Below, piece after piece: positions 62,414 through 64,000 of a DNA stretch of 64,000 bases; within the stretch, counting starts at the first letter, position 1; every line of letters starts with the position of its first letter. The translations under genes were made by a program, and so were the position numbers. The notes under the pieces are model-generated. The model did not search any database, was not told the origin of the DNA, and worked only from the letters and a program-made list of their open reading frames with translations. The DNA is from Dyella sp. SG609 (GTDB taxonomy: Bacteria > Pseudomonadota > Gammaproteobacteria > Xanthomonadales > Rhodanobacteraceae), in assembly GCF_012275375.1 (NCBI RefSeq), contig NZ_JAAZQJ010000008.1:1-64000 (forward strand), read 5' to 3'.

Positions 62414-64000
62414 ATGGCACGCAAACACGCACTTTCGCTGCAGATCTCGCTGGCGCTGGCCGCTCTGGCCGCCACCGCGACCTTCCTGCCATCCGTCGCC
62501 TGGTCGCAGACCTCCGACTCCACTCTCCGCGGCCGCGGTCCGGCCAATGTCGAAGTGGTTGCCAAGAACGTGGCGACGGGATCGACACGCCGCACCCGCA
62601 CCGACAAGGACGGCAGCTACGCGCTGGTCGGTCTTCAGCCCGGCACATACCAGGTCGATGCCGGCGGCAATCAGAAAACGGTGACGTTGACCGTGGCCTC
62701 CGTCGGCACGTTGAACTTCACCGAGCCGGCAGCGCCGGCACCGGCCGCCGCCGAGGCCAGCGCGACGAACCTCAACGCGATCACCGTCAACGCCACCACG
62801 CTCGCGGAAGTCACCACGTCCGAAGTCGGCACGTCGATTTCGCAGCACCAGATCGCCACGGTGCCGCAGATTACGCGCAACTTCCTCGAGTTCGCCGACA
62901 TCGTTCCCGGCATGGTCTTCACGGTGAAGAATGGCCAGACCAACCTGCAATCGGGTGGTCAGGCATCGGGCGCGATGAACGTCTATATCGATGGCGTTGG
63001 TCAGAAAAATTACATTCTCTCTTCTGGCGTCTCCGGCCAGTTCAATACACAGGGCAATCCATTTCCGCAGCTAGCAATCAGCGAATACAAGGTCATCACG
63101 TCGAACTACAAGGCGGAGTACGACCAGATCTCCAGCGCGGCGGTGACGGCGGAAACCAAGTCCGGCACCAACGAATTTCACGGCGAAGTGTTTGGCAACT
63201 ATACGAACCAGTCCGTACGTGCGCGGACTCCCGCCGAAGAAGACAGCGGAAAGAAAATCCCTTCGCACAACAAGGAGTACGGCTTCGCCGTAGGCGGCCC
63301 GATCATCCAGGACAAGGCGCACTTCTTCGCCACCTATGAAGGCAAGGAATTCGACCAGCCGATCACCGTGATCCCTGGCGGTCCGCTGACTTATGCAGCC
63401 GGCTTGCCTGCCTCGGCGCGCTCGCAGCTCGGTGCCGCCAGCCAGCCATTCAAGGAAAATCTCTACTTCGCCAAGATCGATTGGGAACCCACCGATCGGG
63501 ACCGCATCGAGCTTACCGGCAAGTATCGCGACGAGAGTGCCATCAGCGGCATCGGAACCGGAACCGCCGCCTCGGCCTCCTATAACACCAAGAACACAGA
63601 CAAGCGCTATGTCGTCCGCTGGGATCACAGCGCCGACGCCTGGTTCAATCGACTGCAGGCGACTTACGAGAACGCGTTCTATACGCCGACCGCAACCAAC
63701 TTCGGCAACGGCTACGTCTACACCGCCTTCGGCAACAACGATCAGCAGATTCTGGCAACCGGCGCAGCGTCGCCACTCGCTTCGCAGAATAAGGGCCAGA
63801 AAGGTCCGTCCCTGCAGGACGACTTCACCTTCAACAACATCGAATGGCATGGCGACCACGTCATCAAGATGGGCGCCAAGATCAAATGGGTGCGCCTGAC
63901 CGCGCAGGATGCCGGCGAATTCAATCCGCAATTCTTCTTCGACACCACGCCCGATGGAACGGCTGCAATACCTTACAAAGTGCTGTTTCCTCTGGCCGCG
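62414..64000 (+). CDS. TonB-dependent receptor, Oar-like, cut by the window end
   Basis: The first 529 codons are open to the last base of the window. A signal peptide (about 1-31, ending AWSQ) precedes a carboxypeptidase-regulatory-like domain with VEVVAKNVATGSTRRTRTD and DGSYALVGLQPGTYQV. The plug contains VPQITRNFLEFADIVPG, ASGAMNVYIDGVGQ and EYDQISSAAVTAETKSGTN. The barrel has begun (VGGPIIQDKAHFFATYEGKE). It is less similar to the two receptors at 13-20 kb than those are to each other. The LacI neighbour suggests a carbohydrate substrate. Confidence 0.9.
   Translation, partial: MARKHALSLQISLALAALAATATFLPSVAWSQTSDSTLRGRGPANVEVVAKNVATGSTRRTRTDKDGSYALVGLQPGTYQVDAGGNQKTVTLTVASVGTLNFTEPAAPAPAAAEASATNLNAITVNATTLAEVTTSEVGTSISQHQIATVPQITRNFLEFADIVPGMVFTVKNGQTNLQSGGQASGAMNVYIDGVGQKNYILSSGVSGQFNTQGNPFPQLAISEYKVITSNYKAEYDQISSAAVTAETKSGTNEFHGEVFGNYTNQSVRARTPAEEDSGKKIPSHNKEYGFAVGGPIIQDKAHFFATYEGKEFDQPITVIPGGPLTYAAGLPASARSQLGAASQPFKENLYFAKIDWEPTDRDRIELTGKYRDESAISGIGTGTAASASYNTKNTDKRYVVRWDHSADAWFNRLQATYENAFYTPTATNFGNGYVYTAFGNNDQQILATGAASPLASQNKGQKGPSLQDDFTFNNIEWHGDHVIKMGAKIKWVRLTAQDAGEFNPQFFFDTTPDGTAAIPYKVLFPLAA

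Overview
The window looks like chromosomal DNA of a GC-rich gammaproteobacterium of the Xanthomonadales, most likely family Rhodanobacteraceae (Dyella, Luteibacter or Frateuria-like). This is an inference from gene content: large TonB-dependent receptors with carboxypeptidase-regulatory-like N-termini, a complete Entner-Doudoroff gene set without a kinase, the algZ-algR-hemC order, and the rsmG-parA-parB cluster that normally lies near the replication origin. I saw no tRNA, rRNA, CRISPR array, transposase or phage gene. Almost everything reads as core chromosome.

Layout. 1-7.3 kb: an NTF2-like protein, a secreted S10 carboxypeptidase-like enzyme, a DMT exporter, a GlxA/FtrA-type regulator divergent from a rhodanese, and a secreted M4 metalloprotease. 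7.3-13.2 kb: eda, edd, pgl and zwf on the minus strand, divergent from a GntR regulator; TGGTAT-type direct repeats lie in both promoter regions. 13.2-22.4 kb: two paralogous Oar-like TonB receptors and a cobalamin riboswitch that precedes a BtuB-like receptor. 22.6-29.7 kb: two MdtB/MdtC-type RND pumps without an adaptor gene. 29.8-37.1 kb: a DUF3617 protein, a secreted phosphoesterase, a Tat-exported multicopper oxidase, a MATE exporter, a DUF2239 protein and a PagL-like lipid A deacylase. 37.2-42.3 kb: a MarR-controlled tripartite EmrAB/OMF efflux operon. 42.5-56.9 kb: an AraC regulator, a small basic protein, a MASE1 protein with a degenerate kinase module, an S9 peptidase, an esterase, algZ-algR-hemC, a DUF481 protein, a WYL regulator, a patatin and a DUF488 protein. 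56.9-60.9 kb: a family-2 glycosyltransferase, parB, parA, rsmG and an SPFH-like protein. 61.3-64 kb: a LacI regulator and a TonB receptor cut off by the window end, which looks like the start of a carbohydrate-uptake locus.

The main unexplained structure is a modular, hairpin-rich interspersed repeat (full copies at 6868-7310 and 25765-26302, a diverged partial copy at 1-160). All three copies begin exactly at the stop codon of a gene, have the same orientation relative to that gene, and keep a 14-15 bp hairpin by compensatory changes. A second family of 32-nt-arm inverted repeats lies after the BtuB-like gene and after the second RND gene. I could run no searches; all family assignments are by eye.
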